Both the position numbers and the translations under genes were made by a program. This document shows, piece by piece, positions 1 to 8,908 of a stretch of DNA of 64,000 nt. Origin of the DNA: Cherax quadricarinatus (taxonomy: Eukaryota > Arthropoda > Malacostraca > Decapoda > Parastacidae); contig NC_091323.1 in assembly GCF_038502225.1 (NCBI RefSeq), positions 19,615,003 to 19,679,002 of the forward strand, read 5' to 3'. The first letter of the stretch is position 1; the number at the start of each line of letters is the position of its first letter. The notes under the pieces are model-generated. The model did not search any database. It was not told the origin of the DNA and worked only from the letters and a program-made list of their open reading frames with translations.

Positions 1-270
1 CACACCATCATCTTGACAGGTCGTAGGTGTGTGCAAAGGCACTTGTGCACGTTCTTGTCAAGCAAAGGTCACGCGTGTTGAAGGTTTCCTGGAGGGGGAG
101 GGCTAGCGTGTAGTGAACATCCAGGCACCACAGCTGTACACTCGTAATAAAGCGCCATTATTGAATACTGTATATACAAGCTGGAGGCATAGATGTGAGG
201 CTCAGCCCATCTCTGAAGACACAAGGACTGACCTATCATGGTAAGTCTTCGGCTTCGGCTAGAAAGTAGC

Positions 271-480
271 GACAAGTGTCACCAACTTAGCGACAAGTCA
301 TCGACGTGGTGATAAGTGTCATCAACTTAGTGACAAGTGTCATCAAAATAGTAACAAGTGTCACCAACGTCGTGACGAGTGTCACCAACGAACCGACAGG
401 TGTCACCATTGTGGTGAGAAGTATCACCAACGTAGTGACACGTGGCACCAACTTAGTGACAAGTGGCACTATCGTAGAGA
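271..480. repeat. Minisatellite, 21-bp unit, about 10 copies
   Basis: A degenerate tandem array with a unit close to GTGACAAGTGTCACCAACGTA. The unit contains the small palindrome GTGACAAGTGTCAC. Because 21 is a multiple of three, reading frames stay open on both strands and give seven-residue repeats rich in V, T and L. I read these as by-products of the array rather than genes. Confidence 0.85.
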
Positions 481-576
481 AGTGGAGGGGGGAAACAGCA
501 TGGCATCGCCAGTCAGGTGAATGACAGAACGTAATGAAGAGTGCCACAGTTACCCCGCCTCTCGCCCGGCCTACAT

Positions 577-672
577 GTTTCTCTCTCTCTCTCTCTGCTC
601 TCTCTCTTTGCTCACTCTCCCTTCCCCTCTTTCTATCTGCTCACTCTCGCTTCCTCTCTCTCTCACTGCTCA
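577..672. repeat. CT-rich low-complexity tract
   Basis: Interrupted (CT)n and CTTTCTCTC runs on the plus strand. The leucine/serine-rich frames through it are low-complexity and not supported as genes. Confidence 0.75.
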
Positions 673-809
673 CATTCAGAATTTCTCTTTTTTTATCCAT
701 TTCCATTATTTTCAGTCTTCCTCACACAAGGCAGAGACTATGTAAGTCGATGTTTCGCACATTCCTGGACTACTATCAAGTTGCGAGTGAGAAAAAAAAC
801 AGAAGTCTT

Positions 810-1068
810 GTCAGGTGAAGAGGTGAAGAGACAGCTATTAAGGTCAGGAGTGGTGAGGTAACAGCTATTAAGGTCGGGAAAGGTGAAGAGACAGCTATTA
901 GGGTCAGGAAAGGTGAGACAGCTATTAGGGTCAGGAGAAGTGAGAAGACAACTATTAAGGTCAGGAATGGCGAGGAGTTGGCTATTAAGGTCAGTAAACA
1001 GCTATTAAGGTCAGGAGACGTGAGGAGACAGCTATTAAGGTCAGGAAAGGTGAGGAGACGGCCATGTC
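810..1068. repeat. Minisatellite, about 28-31-bp unit
   Basis: About nine degenerate copies of a unit containing GACAGCTATTAAGGTCAGG, with GGTGAGGA-type spacers of variable length. Unit length varies because the spacer expands and contracts. No coding content is evident. Confidence 0.8.
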
Positions 1069-2795
1069 AGGTCAGGTCGCGTGTATTCTAAAGGTAAGAT
1101 AATATTTAGGAATGTTGTTTATAAGAACCAGTTGAAGACGGAGTTTGTGCTGGCTACAAGATGAATGGAGGAATCTGACCGTGCACTAACGTATGGCTGC
1201 CTCTCATCTCTTAGCACAGACACAAAGAAGGCATTGTTAGAGTTAGTGAGATGAATCTTTTTTTTTTTTTTTTTTTTACTTTCTTTGTTATGCTTGTATT
1301 GTAGAAGTAGAACAGTAAAAAATGAATAAACACCTGAATAACTGATGGAAGAAGACAATAAATTTAAACTAAATTGTTGCGAAGTATTAGTTTTACGAAA
1401 GGTGTTATTATGATATTGCAAGTTGTTTATAATTTACCATAACCGAACCATGACATTATTCCCTGAACAACATCAGTTAAAGAAGTGGAATGGACCAGGA
1501 AATGGCATTGTAAAAATAAAACCCGTTTTATTTAAAAAGCAATACAACAACGACAGATCACATCAACCAACACAAAGTTAAAAGGTGGATCCACACACAC
1601 ACACTTTTAACGATGTTTTCGCTTGTCTTTTGTCTAGACTTAGTTGTTGCAGATGCAACTGTATTTGGCTGTTGAAGTAGACAGGAATCTAAGCAGCAGA
1701 CTTAATAGTATGCGTGACTAGAGCAACCTGTGTCAGTGGCAGAGAAGCTTAATCTTTTATAAGTGGAGACTTGCAATAAGTTCCCTAGTGCACAGTGGCC
1801 TTTTGTTCTAGACGGGGTCAAAAATAGTTACGAGACCCTAGTAGGGATCGCCTTTGTGGTGACAGTGGCCTTTTACTGTAGACGAGGTCAAAGGTAGAGA
1901 CACAAGACATGTAGGTAGTAAAGAAGTCAGAGGAGGTGACGTGCGGGTGTACGTTGCGGACACACAATGACCGACGAGACTATAGTATTGGTGTTGTGTT
2001 GTGTTTAGCCAGGGTTTATATTCATGTGTGAGTGACTGTCATCCGTGCAGGGTTGACGTGGCCGCCAAATTTCAGGTAATTTATGGTTCAAAGGGAATGA
2101 TAATAACATCAGATCACCAGAGAATGATAATAACATCAGATCACCAGTTACCTGGGCTTGGAATGACTGCATCCTGTGTTTAACCTCTGTGTAAGGTGTG
2201 TCTTCCAGTGACGCTCTGTTAACTTTGTTAGAAGTGGCATGTATTGCGTGGAACACCATCAAGGTTTAACTGATAACACTGGCGCAGTGCGTGTGACCTG
2301 ATTGCGTTCGTGCGATGGAAAATTCCACTTACATTTTGTTTTGTCTTGCTACATTTCCTGCTAAGAAATTTCTCTAGGACATAAAACCCATGGTTGACTT
2401 GTTTTATGTTAACAATATCACTCATGCCTCTAAATATACCCTAATTCTTCCATACCAGCTGTCCTTTCCACACCCAGTTCCCTGAACCACTTTCTCCAAA
2501 GAAAAAAAAGTTTCAATAGAACGGGATTTGACAGGGAAAAAACTAGCTTTTGTTCTCACAGTGCAACTATCCTACAAAAGAGAATAACAGCACAATACTG
2601 ACGTATCCAATAGCTTTAAAGAATGAACCCACTTCAGCTTCCCTTCTTACCGCTTTATCTCACTTAAGCCTGAGATTTATAAGACCCATTTCACGAAGCT
2701 GCTGGTATCGAACTGGGTAAAAGGTAGGCGAGTCATCGTTTTCTCTCTCTTTATTTCTGAGACTGTAAAGGTGCTGAAACTTGAATACAGAAAGC
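1069..2795. other. Region without a recognised gene
   Basis: Holds a 20-base T run near 1257-1276 and an imperfect duplication of an ACAGTGGCCTTTT block (about 1793-1840 and 1862-1900). A 27-bp direct duplication around AATGATAATAACATCAGATC lies at 2094-2148. The remainder is AT-rich unique-looking sequence with only short, unsupported frames. Confidence 0.5.
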
Positions 2796-2905
2796 AGGGA
2801 TGTGCTAAAATATATTAGTACTGGTAGCGGTGGTATCGGCTAATTTTATGACATCGGTATCGGCATAAAACTGAGCTTCGGTATAGGCAAAAATTTGGTA
2901 ACATC
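2796..2905 (+). mobile_element. hAT-like transposon terminal fragment
   Basis: Begins CAGGGATGTGCTAAAATA and continues with repeated GGTATCGGC-type motifs. This matches, base for base over long stretches, the reverse complement of 55505-55604. Ends of the form CAGGGGTGTGC followed by iterated ATCGGTATCGG are typical of some hAT-superfamily elements and their non-autonomous relatives. No transposase is present, so this is an end fragment or solo non-autonomous copy. It sits directly upstream of the Tx1-like LINE. Confidence 0.55.
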
Positions 2906-3012
2906 ATCTCACCTCCATTGTCCTCCTCGCTTCCGAGCTGAGTGGACGTGCTGCGCAGGCGCTCCCGCTTCAGTTGATTTTCTGCGCAGTTTACCTGTTT
3001 TGAGCAATCAAA

Positions 3013-4302
3013 ATGGCGGACAGACACGGACGTAGGGTGAATACTGTCTGTGTGGAATTAGTACATGGGGCCCTAAGCAGTTCTACCATGCAGGTGCTAC
3101 TCCCTACGATTATTCGTGATGTGTATGGGATACCCAATGAAGAACTTTATGGTGTGGCTGTCAACGGAGTTAAGAGGATTTTCGTCAAATTTATAAATGC
3201 TGGATTTTACTCAAGTATAGTTGAAAAGTACCACGAGAAGAGGATGGCCGTGAACGCAGTAGTGGAGGTATGTCTACATGATGTATCCAGCTATGTGACA
3301 TACGTAAAAGTAAGGAATGTGCCCTTTGAAGCTACAGAGTATGATGTGGTTTCGGTATTCCGTCGTTATGGCAAGATTCATGCTGCGGAGTTGGGAGTGT
3401 GGAAGGAGGGGGCTTATGTGGGACTGCCCGAAGGATCCTTCAATCTGAAGATGACGCTAAGACAATCAATTCCTTCATATGTGTTGTTGGAAGATTTCCG
3501 AACGCAGGTATACGTATACTATGCAGGACAGAGGCGGACTTGTAGGCTGTGCGGATCATTTGATCATATGGCAGCCCAATGCCGCAGGAAACCAGACAGG
3601 AGGGAAAAAATGCCAACAACGGTGGATCAGCAGTTGGATCCTGTGGTACAGGAGACAGTTGCGGCTGAAAGGCAGGCATCATACAGTTGGAGTGAGGAAG
3701 TGGATAAAGCAGAGGAGGAGACGGTCTCTTGTGCGACGTTACCTGTGGGGACGGGGCCTGAGCAGACGACGACGATGACGACGACGACGACGACGACGAT
3801 GACGACGAAAGATGACGGTGAGCCTGTACTGCAACAGGATGGAATGTTGGATGAGGTTTTGAATAACTTCCTGAGTGAGGTGGAGGGGAGTCTGGATGAT
3901 GAGCGGCATGGACGCTCATTGGAGGATGCTACAGTCTTATCGGGACGTGGGAAGACCGTGTGCAATGAGGGGAAGATGCACACGGTAGTGGCTGAGGTGC
4001 ACAGAGAGTGCATGGAAGAGGAGGCTACGTGTGGAGATGGAGGTTCACGAAAGAGAACAGCTGGGACGTCTGATATGGATGACGTTTTAACTCCAGGGCA
4101 GAGACCTGGGAAGAAGGCTTGGAAACCAAGGTTGGATCTCACGGAGAGTGGGTGTAGTGGTGCTGACGCACTGAAAGGTTCAAAGGTTAAGGGGGGGGTT
4201 GGGGGACTGGACAGGCAAGGTGACAAACGGGGATCTAGTCAGCAGCCAGGTCAGGCGGGTGCAATTCCAAGGCGGCGGGGAAAGCCGCCTCTACTGTCAT
4301 AA
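3013..4302 (+). CDS. LINE ORF1 protein: RRM-like region plus CCHC zinc knuckle
   Basis: A 429-residue nucleic-acid-binding protein expected to coat element RNA and form the retrotransposition particle. The N-terminal half (about residues 85-175) reads as an RRM-like fold, with VTYVKVRNVPFEATEYDVV followed by VFRRYGKI. A single zinc knuckle CX2CX4HX4C lies at about 177-190 (CRLCGSFDHMAAQC), just after the VYVYYAGQRRT strand that typifies Tx1-type ORF1. The C-terminal half is acidic and low-complexity, with a threonine run from an (ACG)n microsatellite at 3768-3808. The ATG lies in a good context (AAAATGGCG). The frame ends in TAA at 4300-4302, and the same frame continues directly into the ORF2 endonuclease. 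No host gene with this layout comes to mind, so a mobile-element origin is favoured. Confidence 0.88.
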   Translation: MADRHGRRVNTVCVELVHGALSSSTMQVLLPTIIRDVYGIPNEELYGVAVNGVKRIFVKFINAGFYSSIVEKYHEKRMAVNAVVEVCLHDVSSYVTYVKVRNVPFEATEYDVVSVFRRYGKIHAAELGVWKEGAYVGLPEGSFNLKMTLRQSIPSYVLLEDFRTQVYVYYAGQRRTCRLCGSFDHMAAQCRRKPDRREKMPTTVDQQLDPVVQETVAAERQASYSWSEEVDKAEEETVSCATLPVGTGPEQTTTMTTTTTTTMTTKDDGEPVLQQDGMLDEVLNNFLSEVEGSLDDERHGRSLEDATVLSGRGKTVCNEGKMHTVVAEVHRECMEEEATCGDGGSRKRTAGTSDMDDVLTPGQRPGKKAWKPRLDLTESGCSGADALKGSKVKGGVGGLDRQGDKRGSSQQPGQAGAIPRRRGKPPLLS

Positions 4303-7300
4303 TTCAAGGTTGTAACGATCAATGTTAATGGCCTGAGAGCCGAGGTTAAAAGAGTATGGGTGGAATGGTTTTTAAAGAGATTTAATGTAGATATATGTTT
4401 CATTCAGGAGCACAATTATAAGTTTGGTTGTGAGTTGTCTTTGAAAGGATATAAGTTGTATGTGAGTGGCTCTTTGAGGTTGAAAGGTGGGGTTGCTGTG
4501 GCTGTAAAGGAAACCAGTCCATTGCGTATTGTGGGGTGGGAGGAGGGGGGAGGGAGGGTCGTGAGGGTGGAGGGGGAGTGGGGTGCAACGAGGGTTTGTT
4601 TTATAGGAGTGTATATGCCGGCGGAGGGCAACGCACGAGTTAAGGAGAACTTTGTGAGAGAATTTTTGATGTACTATTTAAGGGGTTTACCTTTAGTCAC
4701 TGTAATAGGGGGAGATTGGAATTGTGTTATTAGGGGGGGGGATGTGGAACCGAGGGGGGCGGGGTGTATGTTGGGCTTGTTACGTAATGTGTTCGGAGAC
4801 GTGGGGGTTTCGGATGTTGTGGGGAGGGGGGGTTGGCAGGTTGAGTATACGTTTGTCAGACGGGGTTATGCTGCAAGATTAGATAGGATCTATGCAACGG
4901 AAGCTGTACGTGTGTTGGGAGTCAGGACTTTTGATGTGGGGTTTTCTGATCATAGGGCAGTTATAGCAGATCTTGATTGGGAAGGTATGGTTAGGATACA
5001 ATCGGGTTTCTGGAAATTAAATGCAAGACTCGTGAGGAGTGAGGAGGTGAGTATGGCTTTTGGGGAATGGTGGCAAACTTTTTGGGATTCTAGAGCGGTA
5101 GGGTCGTGTGTTTTAGAATGGTGGGAAAGGCACGCTAAGCCGGGTATAGCAGGTTTCTATAAGAGGAAGGGAAGGGAAGAGGCAGGGTGGAGGTATGGGT
5201 TGCAAAACTATTTTGAATATCAGCTGAATGAGTATTATGAGGAAGGGGGAGGCCGGCAGTACGGTCACATGGTGCAACTCAAGGAAAGGTTGGCTGAGTT
5301 ACATAATGGTAGGTTTGATGCACTACGTGTAAGAGCGGGAATGGAGGCTGTGCTGTGGGGTGATAAACCTTCGGGAAGTGTTTTGCGAGGTTTTCGGGTA
5401 AGGCAGAAGGATTCGACTATTTTAAACTTGGAGGTAAGTGAAGATATGGGTGGTTATCACAAGGGACAGGTACTGAATACTACAGAAGGCATGAGCAATT
5501 ATGCTGATTTCTGGTTCCGAAAGAAGTGGGAGAAGGGGGAGGAGGGCGATGCTATTGAGGTGTGGGGGGGGAGGGGTTTAGGGTCATGTGAAGAGGAGGG
5601 CATGGGGATGGGAGGTGAGATTAGCATGGGGGAAGTTGAGGAGGCTGTGTTCAATATGAGTACTGGAAAGGCGCCGGGTATAGATGGGATATCAAATGAT
5701 TTTTATAGAATTCAATGGGAGCACATTAAGTACTGTCTGGTGAGGGTCATGAATTGTATGCGACGAGAGGGAAAGTTAGAACAAACTCAGAGAACGGGTG
5801 TAGTCGTCTTAGTACGCAAAAAGCAAGAGGGAAGAGTATTGAGTGAGTACAGAGCTATTTCGCTAATGTGTGCCGACTACAAGATTTTCGCGAAGATATT
5901 GGGCAATAGGATGAAGAAGGTGTTAGGTGGGGTTATTCATGAGGGGCAGATGGGTATTCCGGGCAGAAGCATGAGAGATGGGCATGGCCGCATTAGGGAT
6001 TTTTTGGAGGGTTGCAGCGGGGGAGGGCTGTTGGGCATTGATTGGGAAAATGCATACGACTGTGTAGATAGGAATTTTCTGAGGGCTAGTTTGTTGCATC
6101 TCGGTTTTGGCATGGGAGTGGTGAGGTGGGTTGATACAATGTATTCGTCCGCAATGGTGCGAGTACAAATTAATGGTAGGTTGGGAAGGCCTGTAAGGAT
6201 GGAGAGGGGTTTGAGACAGGGATGTCCCCTGTCTCAGATATTGTTTGCGTGTATGCAGCATCCTTTTTATGGGCTCGTTGAGGGGAGGGGGAATTTAAAC
6301 GGGGAAAAGGATGGGTATATAGATGTGGTGGGGTATGTGGATGATACCACTATTCTGCTGGCAGGAGTGGAGGGATTGCGTACGGTGGAAAGTGTGTTGG
6401 AGCTTTTCGGGAGGGCATCAGGCATGCGGGTGAACAGAGCAAAATCAAGTTTGCTGGAGGTGGGTGCCTGGGTGGGGGGGGGCTTGGGGTTGGAGTTTGG
6501 GTGGGAAGTAGTGGATAGGCTAAAAATTTGTGGAGTTATATATATGGCAGATGCGCAGGAGGCTAGGCAGGTGAATTCGGAGGTGGTGGTGGAGAAGGCA
6601 GTAAAAAGGTTAAGGAGTTTACGGGCGGGGGACGTCACCCTACAACAGCGGGCGATAATTGTAAATTCATTAGTTTATAGTAAAGTATGGAGTATGGCCG
6701 TGGTGTACCCAATGAGGACTCCAGACATACATGAGATTCAGAGGAGGGCATTACGTTATGTTTGGGGTTTCGGGAGGGCATGGCTAAGCAAGGAGGTGGT
6801 GATGTCAAATATACGCAGTGGAGGAGTAGGTCTTTTAGCGTTGGGGCCGAGAGTAAAGGCTTTATATGTGAAACAAAGGTTCGTTAGGGAGGGGGGGGAA
6901 AGAGGGGTTAGAGTGGGAAAAGTGATGAAGGATGTGCGGAGATGGTGGAGCGGAAAAGAATTAATTGAATGCGAGGATATGCTGAGGTTATTGTTATTGA
7001 TTAGGGAGGTGGAAAAACTTAGGGTGGGGCGTTTGGTGACGATGAGTAGAAGGCCGGAAATCATACAGGGGGTATCGGTTTATCCCTTGTATGATTGGGG
7101 TATGATATGGGATGACTTTCGAAAGCTTAAGTTAATGCCGAGAGTAAGGGAGTTTGTATATAGGTTTCTAATGGGGATATTAGCATCGAAAGCTGTTTTG
7201 TGTTCAATGGGATTGGTGAGGGAACAGACCTGCGATCACTGTGGAGAACAGGAAACAGCTTTTCATGCGGTTTATTTCTGTGAAGAGTTGAGGGAGGTAA

Positions 7301-7614
7301 GGGTGTGGTTAGCGAAGGTTTTTAGGTTGATGGGTGGGGGTAATGTAGAAACCCTGAGAGCCTTAACATTAGAAGTACGAGGGGTCTCCAGAGAAGTGAA
7401 AAGGGCAATTATGTATGTAGTGGTGGATTTTCTGTATATTTCCTGGGGGATGAGGGACACGGGAGGAGGAAGAATTAGGATTAGAGCAATTGCGGCGGGC
7501 ATATATAGAACGGTTTGCAGAAACAAACTTATTTACGGGGAACAGTGGAGGACACGTTTTCCGGAGACCTACTGCAAACTTACGGTCAATGGCCTCATTC
7601 AGTTGGCGGGATAA
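4303..7614 (+). CDS. LINE ORF2 protein: APE endonuclease, reverse transcriptase, C-terminal zinc finger
   Basis: The enzyme that nicks target DNA and reverse-transcribes element RNA. It is about 1,103 residues if counted from the codon after the ORF1 stop. The apurinic-type endonuclease opens with VVTINVNGLRAEVKR immediately after that stop. It includes FIQEH, then GDWN at about 4710 and the catalytic SDH at about 4944. The reverse transcriptase shows GKAPGIDG (about 5664), YRAISL, GIDWENAYD (motif A, about 6035), GLRQGCPLS (motif B, about 6211) and YVDD (motif C, about 6333). A CX2CX7HX4C finger lies near 7231-7280. There is no in-frame ATG before the endonuclease motif; the first NTG is a GTG at 4360. 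Expression therefore seems to need readthrough or reinitiation at TAA 4300-4302. The frame is otherwise intact. The sense strand is strikingly G-rich and C-poor. Confidence 0.88.
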   Translation, partial: FKVVTINVNGLRAEVKRVWVEWFLKRFNVDICFIQEHNYKFGCELSLKGYKLYVSGSLRLKGGVAVAVKETSPLRIVGWEEGGGRVVRVEGEWGATRVCFIGVYMPAEGNARVKENFVREFLMYYLRGLPLVTVIGGDWNCVIRGGDVEPRGAGCMLGLLRNVFGDVGVSDVVGRGGWQVEYTFVRRGYAARLDRIYATEAVRVLGVRTFDVGFSDHRAVIADLDWEGMVRIQSGFWKLNARLVRSEEVSMAFGEWWQTFWDSRAVGSCVLEWWERHAKPGIAGFYKRKGREEAGWRYGLQNYFEYQLNEYYEEGGGRQYGHMVQLKERLAELHNGRFDALRVRAGMEAVLWGDKPSGSVLRGFRVRQKDSTILNLEVSEDMGGYHKGQVLNTTEGMSNYADFWFRKKWEKGEEGDAIEVWGGRGLGSCEEEGMGMGGEISMGEVEEAVFNMSTGKAPGIDGISNDFYRIQWEHIKYCLVRVMNCMRREGKLEQTQRTGVVVLVRKKQEGRVLSEYRAISLMCADYKIFAKILGNRMKKVLGGVIHEGQMGIPGRSMRDGHGRIRDFLEGCSGGGLLGIDWENAYDCVDRNFLRASLLHLGFGMGVVRWVDTMYSSAMVRVQINGRLGRPVRMERGLRQGCPLSQILFACMQHPFYGLVEGRGNLNGEKDGYIDVVGYVDDTTILLAGVEGLRTVESVLELFGRASGMRVNRAKSSLLEVGAWVGGGLGLEFGWEVVDRLKICGVIYMADAQEARQVNSEVVVEKAVKRLRSLRAGDVTLQQRAIIVNSLVYSKVWSMAVVYPMRTPDIHEIQRRALRYVWGFGRAWLSKEVVMSNIRSGGVGLLALGPRVKALYVKQRFVREGGERGVRVGKVMKDVRRWWSGKELIECEDMLRLLLLIREVEKLRVGRLVTMSRRPEIIQGVSVYPLYDWGMIWDDFRKLKLMPRVREFVYRFLMGILASKAVLCSMGLVREQTCDHCGEQETAFHAVYFCEELREVRVWLAKVFRLMGGGNVETLRALTLEVRGVSREVKRAIMYVVVDFLYISWGMRDTGGGRIRIRAIAAGIYRTVCRNKLIYGEQWRTRFPETYCKLTVNGLIQLAG

Positions 7615-8747
7615 TTATACGTAAAGGACTGGTTTCCTTTATAAGCGGGTTGCGTTAGTTTTTCGGAGGGAGAGTGCATAAGGTAAAGGACTGGTGAAGG
7701 AATGTGAGGGTCGGGAAGGTATGTACTGAGTGGTGCTGTGTTGACATGTAAGTTTTGTGTGAAAGATTTTGATTAGCCCAAAATTTGTATAAATTAGGTA
7801 CTTGAGATTAAAAGAGTTATAGAAATCATTGTCCATGTTAGTCTAACAGTTGTAGCAAAGATAATTTTCTGGTATGTAATTTCGCAGTTTTTTTACTGTA
7901 AATTTGTAGGGAATGTCTTTTTGCTTAAACGAGGTTTATATTCGTTTTACATAATTGTTTTCCATCACTTTTGTAATGTTATTAAGTTTCGTAGCTGAGG
8001 CAACGTATGCTGTAAGAACTTTTGCAGTTGTTGATGCTTTATATGCTTATGCAATTTTGTGTAATGCTTAATTTTGTTATAGGGAAATGTTTTAGGATAA
8101 TTACTAGACTTTGTTCTTAAGTTAAATCTCATAATCAGTTGCATGTATATAGTAAAGTTACGAAAATTTATGTTTGATCACTGCTGTGATCAATATGTGT
8201 GTGAATGATGTGAGTGTATTTATAAATGATTTTCATGGGGGGGGGGTCCCCCCTCCAACAGTTTTGTGTGTATGTGTCAGATATATTATCATTTTGTATA
8301 ATGTGTGTCAGTGCATGGTGTGTATGTATTTTGCGTGTTTCATAATTATTTCTCTTGCACTTGATATAATTCTTGGTAATCTTGTCCAGTGCCTGTATTA
8401 TTGTGGTTTTTAATAATTTATACTACCTTGTAATTATGATGTTATGTAGTCCAAGTATAAGGATACATGTTTGATGATATTTCATTTCTTTATGTATTAA
8501 TGTTTAAGGCTTACTTTTGTTATAATGTTATACGTACGGTTGTATGCTTTTATATGATATTTCATCATGTATGGTTTAGGGAAATAAGAGTTGGCTTAGG
8601 TGTAAATATCGGGTATGTGCTGCAGCGTACCTTATAAGGTGTATTATGTTCATGTATTATGTTTTGTATACCCGTTTAGTGAATGATGGAGTTTTATATA
8701 TTTAATATGTTGTTATATGACGTTTTAAATAAAATATAAAAAAAAAA
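7615..8747 (+). other. 3' UTR of the Tx1-like LINE with poly(A) signal
   Basis: T-rich, non-coding sequence following the ORF2 TAA. A polyadenylation signal AATAAA at 8728-8733 is followed 5 bases later by an A tract (8738-8747) that marks the element end. The stretch includes a G run next to a C run near 8238-8253 that could pair as a hairpin. Confidence 0.75.
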
Positions 8748-8878
8748 TGGACTGATTACATCATCTTCACATCTTTTCTCCTACCAACTTTTCTGTACTC
8801 GACTGAAGAAGCCAAATGTGCAGGCGAAACATTTCGAAATAAAGATACCTAACTGTTGCATATGTCTTGCCTAACAAC
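8748..8878 (+). repeat. Stem-loop repeat (hammerhead-like core), single copy
   Basis: Core at 8803-8843: CTGAAGAAGCC, loop, GGCGAAACATTTCG, then AATAAAG, followed by a tail reading ACCTAACTGTTGCATATG. The same core and tail recur at many sites in this window, most clearly at 35616-35815. It starts exactly where the LINE A-tract ends, in the GGACTGATTACATC part of the family consensus. The left part of this copy is missing. Confidence 0.75.
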
Positions 8879-8908
8879 ATTATTATTATATTATTATTAT
8901 TATGCAGT

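Larger units (their letters stand above)
2930..8747 (+). mobile_element. L1-Tx1-like non-LTR retrotransposon, apparently full length
   Basis: A two-ORF LINE. A short 5' leader with GC-rich motifs precedes ORF1 (3013-4302), and ORF2 follows in the same frame (4303-7614). A 3' UTR of about 1.1 kb ends in AATAAA and a short A tract (8738-8747). Both ORFs are uninterrupted over 4.6 kb, which suggests a young copy that may still be mobile. Assignment to the L1-Tx1 group rests on the ORF1 layout (RRM-like region, then one CCHC knuckle) and on an RT/endonuclease order with motifs such as DWENAYD and GLRQGCPLS. The 5' boundary is uncertain by tens of bases, and I could not find a target-site duplication. 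Confidence 0.8.

Noticed and set aside
3627..4226. 199-residue minus-strand frame opposite ORF1
   Set aside because: Shadow of the LINE ORF1; valine run is the reverse of the threonine microsatellite.
8803..8843. Calling the stem-loop core a confirmed hammerhead ribozyme
   Set aside because: An extra A separates CUGANGA from the stem and a convincing helix I is not visible; reported only as hammerhead-like.
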